Shown: positions 1 through 5,608, counted from the first letter of the stretch. The stretch is 13,419 nucleotides of DNA from Streptomyces sp. WM6378 (GCF_001279695.1 NZ_LGDD01000041.1:1-13419); one strand, 5' to 3'. Translations and numbers: made by a program. The notes: generated by a model not told the origin, from the letters alone.

Positions 1-35
1 GGCGGGCGGCGGGCGGCGGGGGAGCGCGGTCGGGG
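1..35 (+). repeat. G-rich GGCGGGC repeat at window edge
   Basis: The first 22 bases are about three copies of a GGCGGGC heptamer, followed by further G runs. There are at least four runs of three or more G with short loops, so the plus strand could form a G-quadruplex. It lies downstream of the quercetinase gene stop. No gene is seen in these first 78 bases, and the function is unknown. Confidence 0.4.
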
Positions 36-41
36 TGAGGT

Positions 42-79
42 GCGGCGACAGGTGACCGAACTGCGGGCCCGGTCGCCGT
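42..79 (-). terminator. possible weak terminator after quercetinase
   Basis: CGGCGAC (43-49) pairs with GTCGCCG (72-78), plus one flanking G-T wobble, across a 22-base loop. It sits directly downstream of the minus-strand quercetinase stop codon. The loop is long and there is no T-tract, so it is a weak candidate. Confidence 0.25.
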
Positions 80-636
80 CATCGAGTCCGCCACTGGTGG
101 TCGGGAAGGAAGCGCACGTCGTACTGCTCGGGGACGCTTGCGAACTTGCCGGGCTGCGGGATGACCGGCTCGGTGGGCAGGCCGTGCTGTTCGGCGGGCG
201 CGCCGAGGTTTTCGAAGAACCGCTCGAAGGTGCCGCCGGGACCGGCGGCGACGCCGACGACCTGGCTGTGGTGGCGCTCCATGCGGTAGGCGTGCGGACA
301 GTTCTTGGGCACGAAACCGAAGTCGCCCGGGGTCAGCAGCTTCTCCTGCTGGTTTCCTGCGATGTCCTCGACGAACAGCCGGACCGCGCCGTGGGTGATG
401 TAGAAGACCTCATGGGTGTCGGGGTGGAGGTGGGCGGGGATGAGGTCGCCCTTGGGGCCCTCCACGGTGAAGAAGTTGAAGGTGTTCTCCGTCTGATCGC
501 CGCCCGCGTAGATCGTGATCAGATCGCCGAACAGGTGGGCACGGTCGCCCTCACCCTTTTCGATGAAGTAGGGCGTGCCCGGTTCGGCGGGTATGCGCGA
601 GGCCCGCCGGTAGCGGGTGGCGTACTCGATGGTCAT
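79..636 (-). CDS. queD: quercetin 2,3-dioxygenase, monocupin (QueD type)
   Basis: This 185-residue single-domain cupin is predicted to be a cytoplasmic flavonol dioxygenase. The family cleaves the quercetin heterocycle with O2, releasing CO and a depside. Cupin motif 1 (G-x5-HxH-x4-E-x6-G) covers about residues 63-83, with ligands H69, H71 and E76. Motif 2 (residues 104-119) supplies H115. From memory, these ligand numbers are the same as those of the nickel/cobalt-preferring QueD of Streptomyces sp. FLA, and the length matches that enzyme. The ATG at 636 has GAGGAG six bases upstream. The frame stays open far beyond this start (to 1713), but those upstream codons are antisense to the MarR gene and to transposase debris. 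It is divergent from the MarR gene, with a shared palindrome between them. The substrate could be another flavonol or dione; metal choice cannot be read from sequence. Confidence 0.9.
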   Translation of the reverse strand: MTIEYATRYRRASRIPAEPGTPYFIEKGEGDRAHLFGDLITIYAGGDQTENTFNFFTVEGPKGDLIPAHLHPDTHEVFYITHGAVRLFVEDIAGNQQEKLLTPGDFGFVPKNCPHAYRMERHHSQVVGVAAGPGGTFERFFENLGAPAEQHGLPTEPVIPQPGKFASVPEQYDVRFLPDHQWRTR

Positions 637-667
637 GCGGTGCTCCTCGGATCTGCCCTCGTAAAGA

Positions 668-686
668 ATGTCAGGTAGCCTGACAT
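668..686. promoter_or_regulatory. perfect palindrome, probable MarR operator
   Basis: ATGTCAGG-TAG-CCTGACAT is a perfect inverted repeat with 8-bp arms and a 3-bp centre. It lies in the 115-bp gap between the divergent cupin and MarR starts, 32 bp upstream of the cupin ATG and 66 bp upstream of the MarR ATG. Size and symmetry fit a MarR dimer site that could control both genes. Binding by this particular MarR is inferred. Confidence 0.75.
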
Positions 687-751
687 GGCAGGGTTCGGGC
701 CTGCAAGCCGTGGGGATGGCCCAGTCCCGCTTTTGTCGTAGTGAGGAACAG

Positions 752-1195
752 ATGCAATCCACCCGCCGCAATCTCCCCCAACTGCTCGGTGACGCCCGGC
801 GCTGGTTCGAGGTAGGGCTGCTGGCAGCCTTGGAAGCAGGCGGAGCCGCGCCCGTGTCCCCGACGCAAGTGCAGCTCTTCGCCGTGCTGGATGACGAGGG
901 CACCACGGTGTCGGAGCTGGCCCGGCGCATGGGCGTCACCCGGCAGACCGCGCACCAGGCCGTGCACGGTCTGGTCGCCACCGGACTGCTCGAACAAACC
1001 ATCGACCCCGCCTCCGCCCGCCAGCGGTTGATCCGGCGCACCGAGGAAGGGGAACGTGCGCACCGACAGGCCGGCCTCGTCCTTGAACGGCTGGAAGAGC
1101 AGCTCGCTGAGCGGATCGGTCGGGCGAAGGCCGATGCGCTGCGCACGGCGCTGGAGGCGCCATGGGGCCCGCCGTCGGCCCCGAGCTCGGCGTGA
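752..1195 (+). CDS. MarR-family transcriptional regulator
   Basis: This 147-residue protein has the MarR architecture: an N-terminal dimer helix (about 5-30), a winged helix-turn-helix (about 36-100) with a recognition helix near residues 61-75 (GVTRQTAHQAVHGL), a wing rich in Arg around 90-97, and a C-terminal dimer helix (about 103-125). The ATG at 752 is preferred because GAGG stands just before it (GTGAGGAACAG); the open frame back to 668 would run through the palindrome. MarR proteins usually repress a divergent gene and release DNA on binding a small aromatic ligand. Here the neighbour is a quercetinase, so a flavonol or its product is the natural guess for the ligand. The last ten residues are Pro/Ser-rich and not typical of the fold. 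Family assignment is firm; ligand is inference. Confidence 0.88.
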   Translation: MQSTRRNLPQLLGDARRWFEVGLLAALEAGGAAPVSPTQVQLFAVLDDEGTTVSELARRMGVTRQTAHQAVHGLVATGLLEQTIDPASARQRLIRRTEEGERAHRQAGLVLERLEEQLAERIGRAKADALRTALEAPWGPPSAPSSA

Positions 1196-1257
1196 GGCGA
1201 TGTGCTGCCCGTCGCCCATAAGGCGTTCCCGTCGCCGGCTTCAGGCGGCTCACCCTC

Positions 1258-1647
1258 CATGCCGAGGCTCCGCGACGGCGGACAGATTCCGCAGCAGTGG
1301 AAACGGTCAGCGACCTCGGTGGCGTCGGGCGCGGCCTCCCGGATGGCCCGGCCGTTAGGCGCTGTCCCAGTCCCTGCACGCGATCTGGGCACTCGGAAGC
1401 GACTCCAGCCAATCGGCCAGCTTGGCACTGTCCCGGTCGGGCTCCCCCCCCGCTCAGTGCGGCCAGGACGAGGTGCAACCGCATCCCCGAGCGCCCGTCG
1501 GCCGGGGGGAGTGACAGCCCGCCACCAGACCTTCAGCCTCGGTCCGGCACGGGCATATCTGCTGGTCAGGTCGTCGACCCGAGCAACGAACGTCCGCCGC
1601 GAGCAGTTCGACACGTCACAGAGGAACCGCCGCACCGTCAATTTCAT
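1258..1647 (-). pseudogene. ISL3-family transposase remnant (N-terminal and middle parts)
   Basis: Minus-strand translation gives the ISL3 zinc-finger segment VRRFLCDVSNCSRRTF, then a Gly/Arg-rich stretch, then DRDSAKLADWLESLPSAQIA and CRDWDSA followed by a stop. After a frame change it gives EAAPDATEVADRFH, and after another HLLRNLSAVAE. ISL3 transposases read continuously through DR(x)A..ADWL..CRDRAGAYAEGA..AP..QVADRWHLWHNL, so this is the same gene with at least three frame changes. The segment carrying the first catalytic Asp appears deleted. The 5' end is cut at 1647 where the heptamer repeats begin. It is an old, non-functional fragment. Confidence 0.75.
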
Positions 1648-1650
1648 CAG

Positions 1651-1706
1651 CAACCAGCAACCAGCAACCAGCAACCAGCAACCAGCAACCAGCAACCAGC
1701 AACCAG
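1651..1706. repeat. eight tandem CAACCAG heptamers
   Basis: Eight perfect consecutive copies of CAACCAG occupy 56 bp, with a partial copy before (TCAG) and one matching base after. The array begins directly where the ISL3 transposase fragment is truncated. A 7-bp unit changes frame every copy and returns every three, so coding use is unlikely. It is a minisatellite-like tract that is a candidate for copy-number variation. There are no spacers, so it is not a CRISPR array. Confidence 0.9.
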
Positions 1707-2092
1707 CGGCCACCGACCGGCAGTTCGGCGAGGCGCCGCGGGCGGCCGCAAGTATCGGCTGTGCATGTGATGGGAGGCCGTCGAACAGTCCGGATACGTC
1801 ACCGCCGGCACGGCGCAGTGCGCTACGGCCACCACGAGCCCGTCATCTCGCCGATTTCATTGAGCACCAAGTCGTTGGCCTGAGGCAAGAGGCAACAGGA
1901 CACTCCTCTTCATCCCGGTTCATCCTGGACAAGTCCCTCATGACCGGGGCATTCCCGCTTTGGGGTGCGATCGCCACAGGCGGAGGCCCCGACCATCCCG
2001 GATGTTCATCAGCCGACGGGCTTCGGCAGTGGCAGACGTGCGGCCCCGACCGACCCCCTCCGGGATGGTCAGAGCCGCACCTCAGGCGTCTG
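1707..2092. other. no assignable gene; intergenic or decayed DNA
   Basis: Both strands have open frames here, but none has a convincing start, ribosome binding site or recognisable family. The only structure I can support is a pair of overlapping inverted repeats near the right end (1991-2080), described separately. Confidence 0.5.
1991..2080 (-). terminator. overlapping alternative hairpins after VCBS gene
   Basis: Stem A pairs GACCATCCCGGA (1991-2002) with TCCGGGATGGTC (2059-2070), a perfect 12-bp stem with a 56-base loop. Stem B pairs GTGCGGC (2038-2044) with GCCGCAC (2074-2080). The two cannot form as simple nested stems because B has one arm in A's loop and one outside. They lie just downstream of the minus-strand VCBS stop at 2093, so termination is the simplest role. 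Confidence 0.45.
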
Positions 2093-2860
2093 TCAGTACA
2101 GGCCCCGGTAGATGTTCCAGCCGCGGCCGAGGCTCACACGGGGACGGAAGCCGCCCGTGCCCGTGCCCTTGTAGCTGAACAGCTCGCCCTCGGAGCTGAT
2201 GGCCAGCAGGTCTCCTTTGCCGTCGCCGTTGATGTCGCCGATGGCCGTCAGGTGGGTGTATTGCTGCCAGCCACTGCCGAGTCCGACCCGGTCTTTGAAG
2301 GGCGCGTGGGGATCGCCCGTTCCCGGATACAGATGCAGCGCACCGGCGGGAGTTCGGGCGAGGATGTCGGCTCGGCCGTCGCCGGTGTAGTCGCCCGCGC
2401 CGACGATCGTGTCGTACGTGTTCCATCCGGCGCCGAGTTTGATCCTGTCGGCGAAGTGGACGACAGGGTAGGTGCTGACGCCCGGATAGAGATACGTGAT
2501 TCCGGCGCTGTCACGCGCCAGGAGATCACCCATGCCGTCACCCGTCAGATCCCCGGGGCCGGTGAAGTTCGTGAAGCCGCCCCACCCGAAGCCTTCCAGC
2601 CGGATGGCCTGCGGAAATAAGAACGGTCACCGAAGTGGCCAGTGCCGTCCCCCGGATAGATGTACAGGGCGCCGTCCACGGTGCGGCCCACCAGATTGCC
2701 GATGCCGTCGCCCGTCATGTCGTCGCCGCCGGCAATCTGGTGGTAGCCGTCCCAGCCGTTCCCGACCTTGACCGGCGGTTTGAACATGTTGGTGGGGATG
2801 CCCGTACCGGCGAAGAAGTAGAGGTCACCATCAGGGGTCCGGGCGCTCGCGGAGTTCCGC
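2093..2860 (-). pseudogene. VCBS/FG-GAP repeat protein, 3' fragment with frameshift
   Basis: The translation consists of tandem blades of about 45-50 residues with the FG-GAP signature: GDxTGDGxxDLLAR, then GxLxLYPGTG, then a GWxxY/F turn. At least three to four blades are visible, including DDMTGDGIGNLVGRTVDGAL, DYTGDGRADILARTPAGALH and DINGDGKGDLLAISSEGELF. The DxxGDGxxD loops are typical Ca2+-binding sites of secreted beta-propeller domains. Near 2610-2625 the frame changes by one base between HFGDRSYF and LEGFGWGGFTNFTGPGDLTG. Homology begins abruptly at about 2860 inside a blade, with no signal peptide or start. The final blade ends normally at 2093. It is a truncated C-terminal remnant, often found on the ends of Streptomyces secreted proteases or unknown exoproteins. 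Confidence 0.8.
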
Positions 2861-3111
2861 CTGTCGCCCCGCACACAGCAAACAGCACGGCGCCCGGCGA
2901 AGCTCGGGCGCCCTCTATGGTGCGAACGTCCAGGCAATGGCACAAGCGGGCCGAGTGGAACCGAGGGGAAGCCGCACGGGCGTCCTGGCGCAACGCACGC
3001 CGCCTGTGAGGCACGGCAGCCACGTCCCGGGCGTCCTGATGCCGTGGTGCTTAAGGCCGCACCTTTGTGTAACCGGCGCCGCCTGGAGGGGCGCAGTGTT
3101 TGAAGCGGGGT
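2861..3111. other. intergenic DNA between VCBS remnant and lmeA-like gene
   Basis: I see no supportable gene. The stretch contains the 8-bp-stem hairpin at 2889-2912. It also has a short GC stem (3076-3080 with 3090-3094) just downstream of the lmeA-like stop that may help terminate that gene. Confidence 0.4.
2889..2912. terminator. 8-bp stem-loop
   Basis: GGCGCCCG (2889-2896) pairs perfectly with CGGGCGCC (2905-2912) around an 8-base loop. On the minus strand it is followed by GTGCTGTTT, on the plus strand by CTCTATGG. It lies about 30 bp beyond the break point of the VCBS fragment and could be a bidirectional terminator or the scar of a rearrangement. Confidence 0.5.
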
Positions 3112-3816
3112 TCATCTGCTGAAGCGTGAGGTGCCGAGGGTGACTTGGTGGCCGGTGAGGGTGATCTCGATGCCGTCCGGGGTGGAGCGCGCAGCGGTGA
3201 AGCCGGTGTTGTCGGGAAGGGTGATCTTCCACGCGGCGGTGGCGCGTGGGGCGCCGGGGACGGTCAGGGAGAGCTCGTTGCCCTGTGCCAGCAGGGTCGC
3301 GGTGCTGTCCAGCGCGGTCCCTTCCGCCGTGCCTGTGACCTTGAATTGCGCTGCCTGGCCGTTCGATCCGTCGGCGGGGGAGGCCTGGAGTTTGCCGCCG
3401 CGGCCGGCCAGCCGGGTCACCAGGTCGGACAGGTCCTTGTAGGTCAGGGTCAGGGTGCCGGTGGCGAGGTTGGCCTGGGCGCTGCGCGCGGTCAGCGACG
3501 TCACCGTCACGTCCTGGAGGTCCAGGTGCAGGCGGTCGATGTCGAGCCAGTCGCCCTGCCGGTTGCCCGTGGTGGAGAGGTAGAACTTCCGGGCTGTCAG
3601 GGAGACGTGGTCGAAGGTGCCGTCGGCGGCCTGGGTCAGGAAGGGGAAGCCCTCGATCGACACGTCCATGGCAGCGTTCGTGAAGTCGTACTTGTCCTTG
3701 GCGAGCCGGCCGGCTTCCTGGTCCGCGTAGTGCACGGCTATCCGGTCGGCGGCCGTGAACAGCACGGCAAACACCGCGAACGTGATCGCCAGAATCTTCA
3801 CCCATCGACGTCTCAC
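3112..3816 (-). CDS. LmeA-like phospholipid-binding protein (DUF2993)
   Basis: This is a 234-residue protein with a short basic N-terminus (MRRRWVK), one hydrophobic segment at about 7-23, and an extracytoplasmic beta-rich domain. DUF2993 features include YADQEAGRLA (about 30-40), the IEGFPFLTQ motif (about 54-62) and repeated TLTYxDLSDLVTRL helices. The mycobacterial relative LmeA binds phospholipid and helps lipomannan/cell-envelope maturation; the Streptomyces role is not established. I choose the GTG at 3816. A G8-A Shine-Dalgarno tract (3831-3823) precedes it, and a promoter candidate ends at 3865, which would leave the alternative GTG at 3864 (250 residues) upstream of the transcript start. 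Expression is probably controlled through the palindrome at 3872-3900. The upstream P-loop gene is co-directional but about 300 bp away. Confidence 0.8.
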   Translation of the reverse strand: MRRRWVKILAITFAVFAVLFTAADRIAVHYADQEAGRLAKDKYDFTNAAMDVSIEGFPFLTQAADGTFDHVSLTARKFYLSTTGNRQGDWLDIDRLHLDLQDVTVTSLTARSAQANLATGTLTLTYKDLSDLVTRLAGRGGKLQASPADGSNGQAAQFKVTGTAEGTALDSTATLLAQGNELSLTVPGAPRATAAWKITLPDNTGFTAARSTPDGIEITLTGHQVTLGTSRFSR

Positions 3817-3823
3817 GCCGAAT

Positions 3824-3831
3824 CCCCCCCC
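3824..3831 (-). promoter_or_regulatory. G8 Shine-Dalgarno tract of lmeA-like gene
   Basis: Eight consecutive G (minus strand) followed by A end seven bases before the GTG at 3816. The run can pair with the anti-Shine-Dalgarno and decides the start. If the GTG at 3864 were used, the same run would lie in-frame as Gly codons and be a slippage hazard. Confidence 0.55.
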
Positions 3832-3864
3832 GCTGTTGCGCTGTTTGATGTTGCTGAACGCCAC

Positions 3865-3893
3865 ATTCTCTCACCGGAGTTGAACATGTTCAA
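3865..3893 (-). promoter_or_regulatory. promoter candidate of lmeA-like gene
   Basis: On the minus strand, TTGAAC (3893-3888), a 17-bp spacer and GAGAAT (3870-3865) resemble a vegetative -35/-10 pair. The predicted transcript start is about 3858, giving a leader of roughly 40 bases before the GTG at 3816. The -35 box is half of the perfect palindrome, so a bound dimer would block RNA polymerase. Confidence 0.45.
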
Positions 3894-3900
3894 ACCGGTG
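3872..3900. promoter_or_regulatory. extended palindrome, probable repressor operator
   Basis: The core TTGAACATGTTCAA (3880-3893) is a perfect 14-bp palindrome. It is flanked by CACCGG on the left and CCGGTG on the right, offset by one base, giving a 29-bp imperfect palindrome. It overlaps the -35 candidate of the lmeA-like gene. No regulator gene lies next to it, so the binding protein is unknown and may act in trans. Confidence 0.65.
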
Positions 3901-3983
3901 GGTGGTGGTTGGGTGGTGTGGCGGCGGACGGGCGGCGACGTATCCCGCTGGGACGGTGCTGGAGAAGGGCGTCGCGTGAGCCG

Positions 3984-4001
3984 GCGGGACATTTGTCCCG
4001 T
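3984..4001. terminator. short perfect hairpin CGGGAC-ATTT-GTCCCG
   Basis: CGGGAC (3985-3990) and GTCCCG (3995-4000) pair around an ATTT loop, with one added G-T wobble. It lies about 110 bp downstream of the minus-strand P-loop gene stop and about 85 bp upstream of the lmeA-like operator. It may be a terminator for the P-loop gene or a second operator; the sequence does not decide. Confidence 0.4.
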
Positions 4002-4113
4002 GGCGGTCAGGGTGCTCCGCTCTGTCGCGGGGCTCCGAGTCGCCGTTCGGTCCGGGGTGGGCTTCGGTCCGTCGGTCTGCCAGGCTGGTTTCGGGAGTCG
4101 GTCTGTGTGGAAG

Positions 4114-4707
4114 TCAGCGCACCAAGGCTCGGTGGTTGGCCTCGCGGATGACCTGATCGGCGGTTTGGTCGGCAGTGAGGGCCGCGGTGTCGAACCACCA
4201 GCCGACATCGCCGAGTTCGCGCTTCATGTCGGCGTCGAGACCTTCATCGCCATCGAAGTCGAACCGCTCGCGTGGGTCCCTGATCGTGTTGCGGTACCGG
4301 CACACCTCGATGCCCGGCGTGAGGACGACGAACAAGACCTGCCGAGCCGGGAGGAGGCTTACGAAGACGTCCAACTGTCTGCGGTCGGGGATCACCCAGT
4401 CGATCACGGGCGTGAAACCTGCGTCGGAGACGTTGTTCGCCAGCATGCACAGGTTGCGGTTGCACAGGTCCACTTGCCGAGCCGCTTCGTCGGCCGGCTC
4501 GCCAAGGGCCCCGACGCGACCGCCGACAATCAGCCTGCTGATCTGGTCACCGTCGAGCCGCGCGGAGCGTGGCAGCCGCCCGGCCACCAGCCGGGTAACC
4601 GTCGACTTCCCCGCCCCGGGCATCCCCGTCACGATCAGACAGCTCGACCCCTCAGCAGCGATCACGTCCGGAAGCCTGTCAAGGTACGTGCTGGCTGGCA
4701 ACTGCAT
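4114..4707 (-). CDS. P-loop ATPase / small-molecule kinase-like protein
   Basis: This 197-residue protein begins its fold with a Walker A motif, GMPGAGKST at residues 28-36 (K34 would bind phosphate), after a beta strand SSCLIVT. LDGDQISRLI at about 51-60 corresponds to the acidic substrate- or Mg-binding segment of AAA_33/zeta-toxin-like kinases. Later conserved blocks are RQVDLCNRNLCMLANN (about 77-92), LTPGIEVCRYRNTIRDPRERF (119-139) and DMKRELGDVGWWFDT (150-164). These blocks fit a family of stand-alone Streptomyces proteins usually called AAA-family ATPase or phosphotransferase; no substrate is known. The ATG at 4707 is chosen because the fold starts soon after; the 35 upstream in-frame residues are Pro/Arg-rich and unlike the family. 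No strong ribosome binding site is seen. Gene is firm, function is not. Confidence 0.75.
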   Translation of the reverse strand: MQLPASTYLDRLPDVIAAEGSSCLIVTGMPGAGKSTVTRLVAGRLPRSARLDGDQISRLIVGGRVGALGEPADEAARQVDLCNRNLCMLANNVSDAGFTPVIDWVIPDRRQLDVFVSLLPARQVLFVVLTPGIEVCRYRNTIRDPRERFDFDGDEGLDADMKRELGDVGWWFDTAALTADQTADQVIREANHRALVR

Positions 4708-4910
4708 TTCCAGGTGCGGGCGTCGGCAGTTGGACGGGTCGAGTGAGGAATCGCGGCGAGCGGGTGGGGCGGGAGTGAGCAGGGGGCGGGGACTTTGAGG
4801 CTCTGGCCGCAATTCCGCGAACGATCTTGCGAGGGTGGAACGTCGAGATGGGGAAGGCGTGGCTCGGCCAGGTCGGCGAGCGAAGCTCGGGCCGCCGTTG
4901 ACCTGTTGGG
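4708..4910. other. upstream region of P-loop gene with IS end
   Basis: No gene is supported. The stretch is G-rich to about 4795, then has the ISL3-like terminal repeat at 4799-4822 and a small CGAGC-GAA-GCTCG hairpin at 4877-4889, before recognisable IS5 transposase sequence begins. Confidence 0.4.
4799..4822 (+). mobile_element. ISL3-type terminal inverted repeat (solo end)
   Basis: The 24 bases starting GGCTCTGGCCGCAATTCC match 20 of 24 positions of the repeat at 8407-8430, which lies two bases beyond an ISL3 transposase stop codon. This copy reads inward to the right but is not followed by ISL3 transposase sequence, so it looks like a solo or left end of a lost relative. Confidence 0.55.
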
Positions 4911-5138
4911 GCGGCTGACCAAGTCGTCGAGCGCAACCTGGCCGACACCGGCTCTGTCCCGTAGGTCAAGCGGTGGGTCGTGGAAGCAGACGAACGGGAT
5001 CCTGATGTTCTGCCGTCGGCTGGTCCGCGACGACGAACACCGGCTGGCCACGTCGCGTCACGGGTCCTCTGGGAGATGACCTCCGTCATGACGCGTCGGC
5101 TCACGGGCACCACGCTGTTCTCCTGGAGGACCGCGTGA
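4911..5138 (+). pseudogene. IS5-family transposase remnant (C-terminal part)
   Basis: The frame starting at 4911 reads DQVVERNLADTGSVP, a TAG at 4962-4964, then VKRWVVE, and later VLWEMTSVMTRRLTG before a TGA at 5136-5138. Between these, another frame gives CRRLVRDDEHRLATSRH. Actinobacterial IS5-type transposases end with KRWVVERTFGWL..RRLVRDYERR..H..M..W.M..VMTRRLTG, so the gene has one nonsense codon and two compensating frame changes. The catalytic Glu region of the final DDE motif (WVVERT) is damaged after Glu. It cannot encode an active enzyme. The downstream gene starts at its stop codon. Confidence 0.7.
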
Positions 5139-5527
5139 GCGACAGCCCGCAGATCGGGGACGTCCTCGCCTACGTCGACGCCCGCGAGCGCGAACTGGGC
5201 AAGCAGGCCGGACAGCTCCGCTCGTCCATCGAGGAACTCACCGCGCGCCTTGGCGAACTCGACGCGGAGAGCGAGAACCTGTGCGTCACCCGCAAGACCC
5301 TCCTCGCCATCCGCAGACTGGAGCCCGTCGAGGAGACGCCCTGTCTCGACGTGCCGGACCACCCGGCCTACCAGCAGATCCTCACCGACGCCGGCCGTCC
5401 GATGCGCGCCCACAGCCTGTGTGAGGCATTCGATCCGCCGATCCTCCCGAAGAACACCGAAGGCATGCACCAGGCCGTGGTTCAGCAGTCCGCGCAGATT
5501 GAACATTCCGGGCCGGAACGTGAGTGA
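5135..5527 (+). CDS. coiled-coil protein with partial winged-helix domain, IS5-associated
   Basis: This 130-residue hypothetical protein has an N-terminal segment IGDVLAYVDARERE, a heptad-rich coiled coil (about 15-60, QAGQLRSSIEELTARLGELD), and then DHPAYQQILTDAGRPMRAHSL..LPKNTEG (about 75-110). That last part resembles the start of a winged helix. From memory, relatives of this protein sit beside IS5-type transposases in many Streptomyces and continue with a Lys/Arg-rich helix and a wing. Here the last 20 residues are unlike that, so the 3' end is probably replaced or broken. GGAGGA at 5125-5130 precedes the GTG at 5135, which overlaps the transposase TGA (GTGA), suggesting translational coupling. 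Function is unknown; DNA binding or an accessory role for the IS is a guess. Confidence 0.65.
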   Translation: MSDSPQIGDVLAYVDARERELGKQAGQLRSSIEELTARLGELDAESENLCVTRKTLLAIRRLEPVEETPCLDVPDHPAYQQILTDAGRPMRAHSLCEAFDPPILPKNTEGMHQAVVQQSAQIEHSGPERE

Positions 5528-5533
5528 CAACCT

Positions 5534-5608
5534 CAGCTGTCATGGAACTCTCGTAGAAGCAGCTGTCATGGAACGGTCATAGACCCGTCATGGGACGCTC
5601 ATGAAAGG
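5534..5608 (+). repeat. phased 11-bp direct repeats upstream of PBP gene
   Basis: Four head-to-tail 11-mers run from 5565 to 5608: GTCATGGAACG, GTCATAGACCC, GTCATGGGACG, CTCATGAAAGG. Conserved TCAT cores begin at 5566, 5577, 5588 and 5599, exactly 11 bp apart, so all lie on one face of the helix. A longer identical copy, CAGCTGTCATGGAAC, occurs at 5534-5548 and again at 5560-5574 (26-bp period). Tandem 11-bp repeats are the hallmark of PhoP/OmpR-type response-regulator sites in Streptomyces, but the conserved GTTCA core of PHO boxes is only partly matched. It ends 67 bp before the preferred PBP start. Confidence 0.65.

Noticed and set aside
1651..1706. CRISPR array
   Set aside because: Units are 7 bp, directly abutting and without spacers; no cas genes nearby.
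79..1713. One 544-residue minus-strand protein
   Set aside because: Only the last 185 codons are cupin. The rest is antisense to the MarR gene and then frame-broken transposase sequence; the true start is the ATG at 636 with a GAGGAG site.
1202..2620. Long plus-strand frame of 472 codons
   Set aside because: It runs antisense to the ISL3 and VCBS remnants and through the heptamer array; GC-rich DNA keeps such frames open. Composition is Pro/Arg/Ser-rich without any domain.
2923..3009. Small plus-strand gene giving VRTSRQWHKRAEWNRGEAAR
   Set aside because: Only 28 codons, no ribosome site, overlaps the area of rearrangement; not supportable.
3145..4746. Long plus-strand frame of 533 codons
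   Set aside because: It is antisense to both the lmeA-like and P-loop genes and has no motif of its own.
5565..5608. Bona fide PHO box
   Set aside because: The 11-bp period is right but the conserved GTTCA core is not met in all units, so I report only phased repeats and leave the regulator open.
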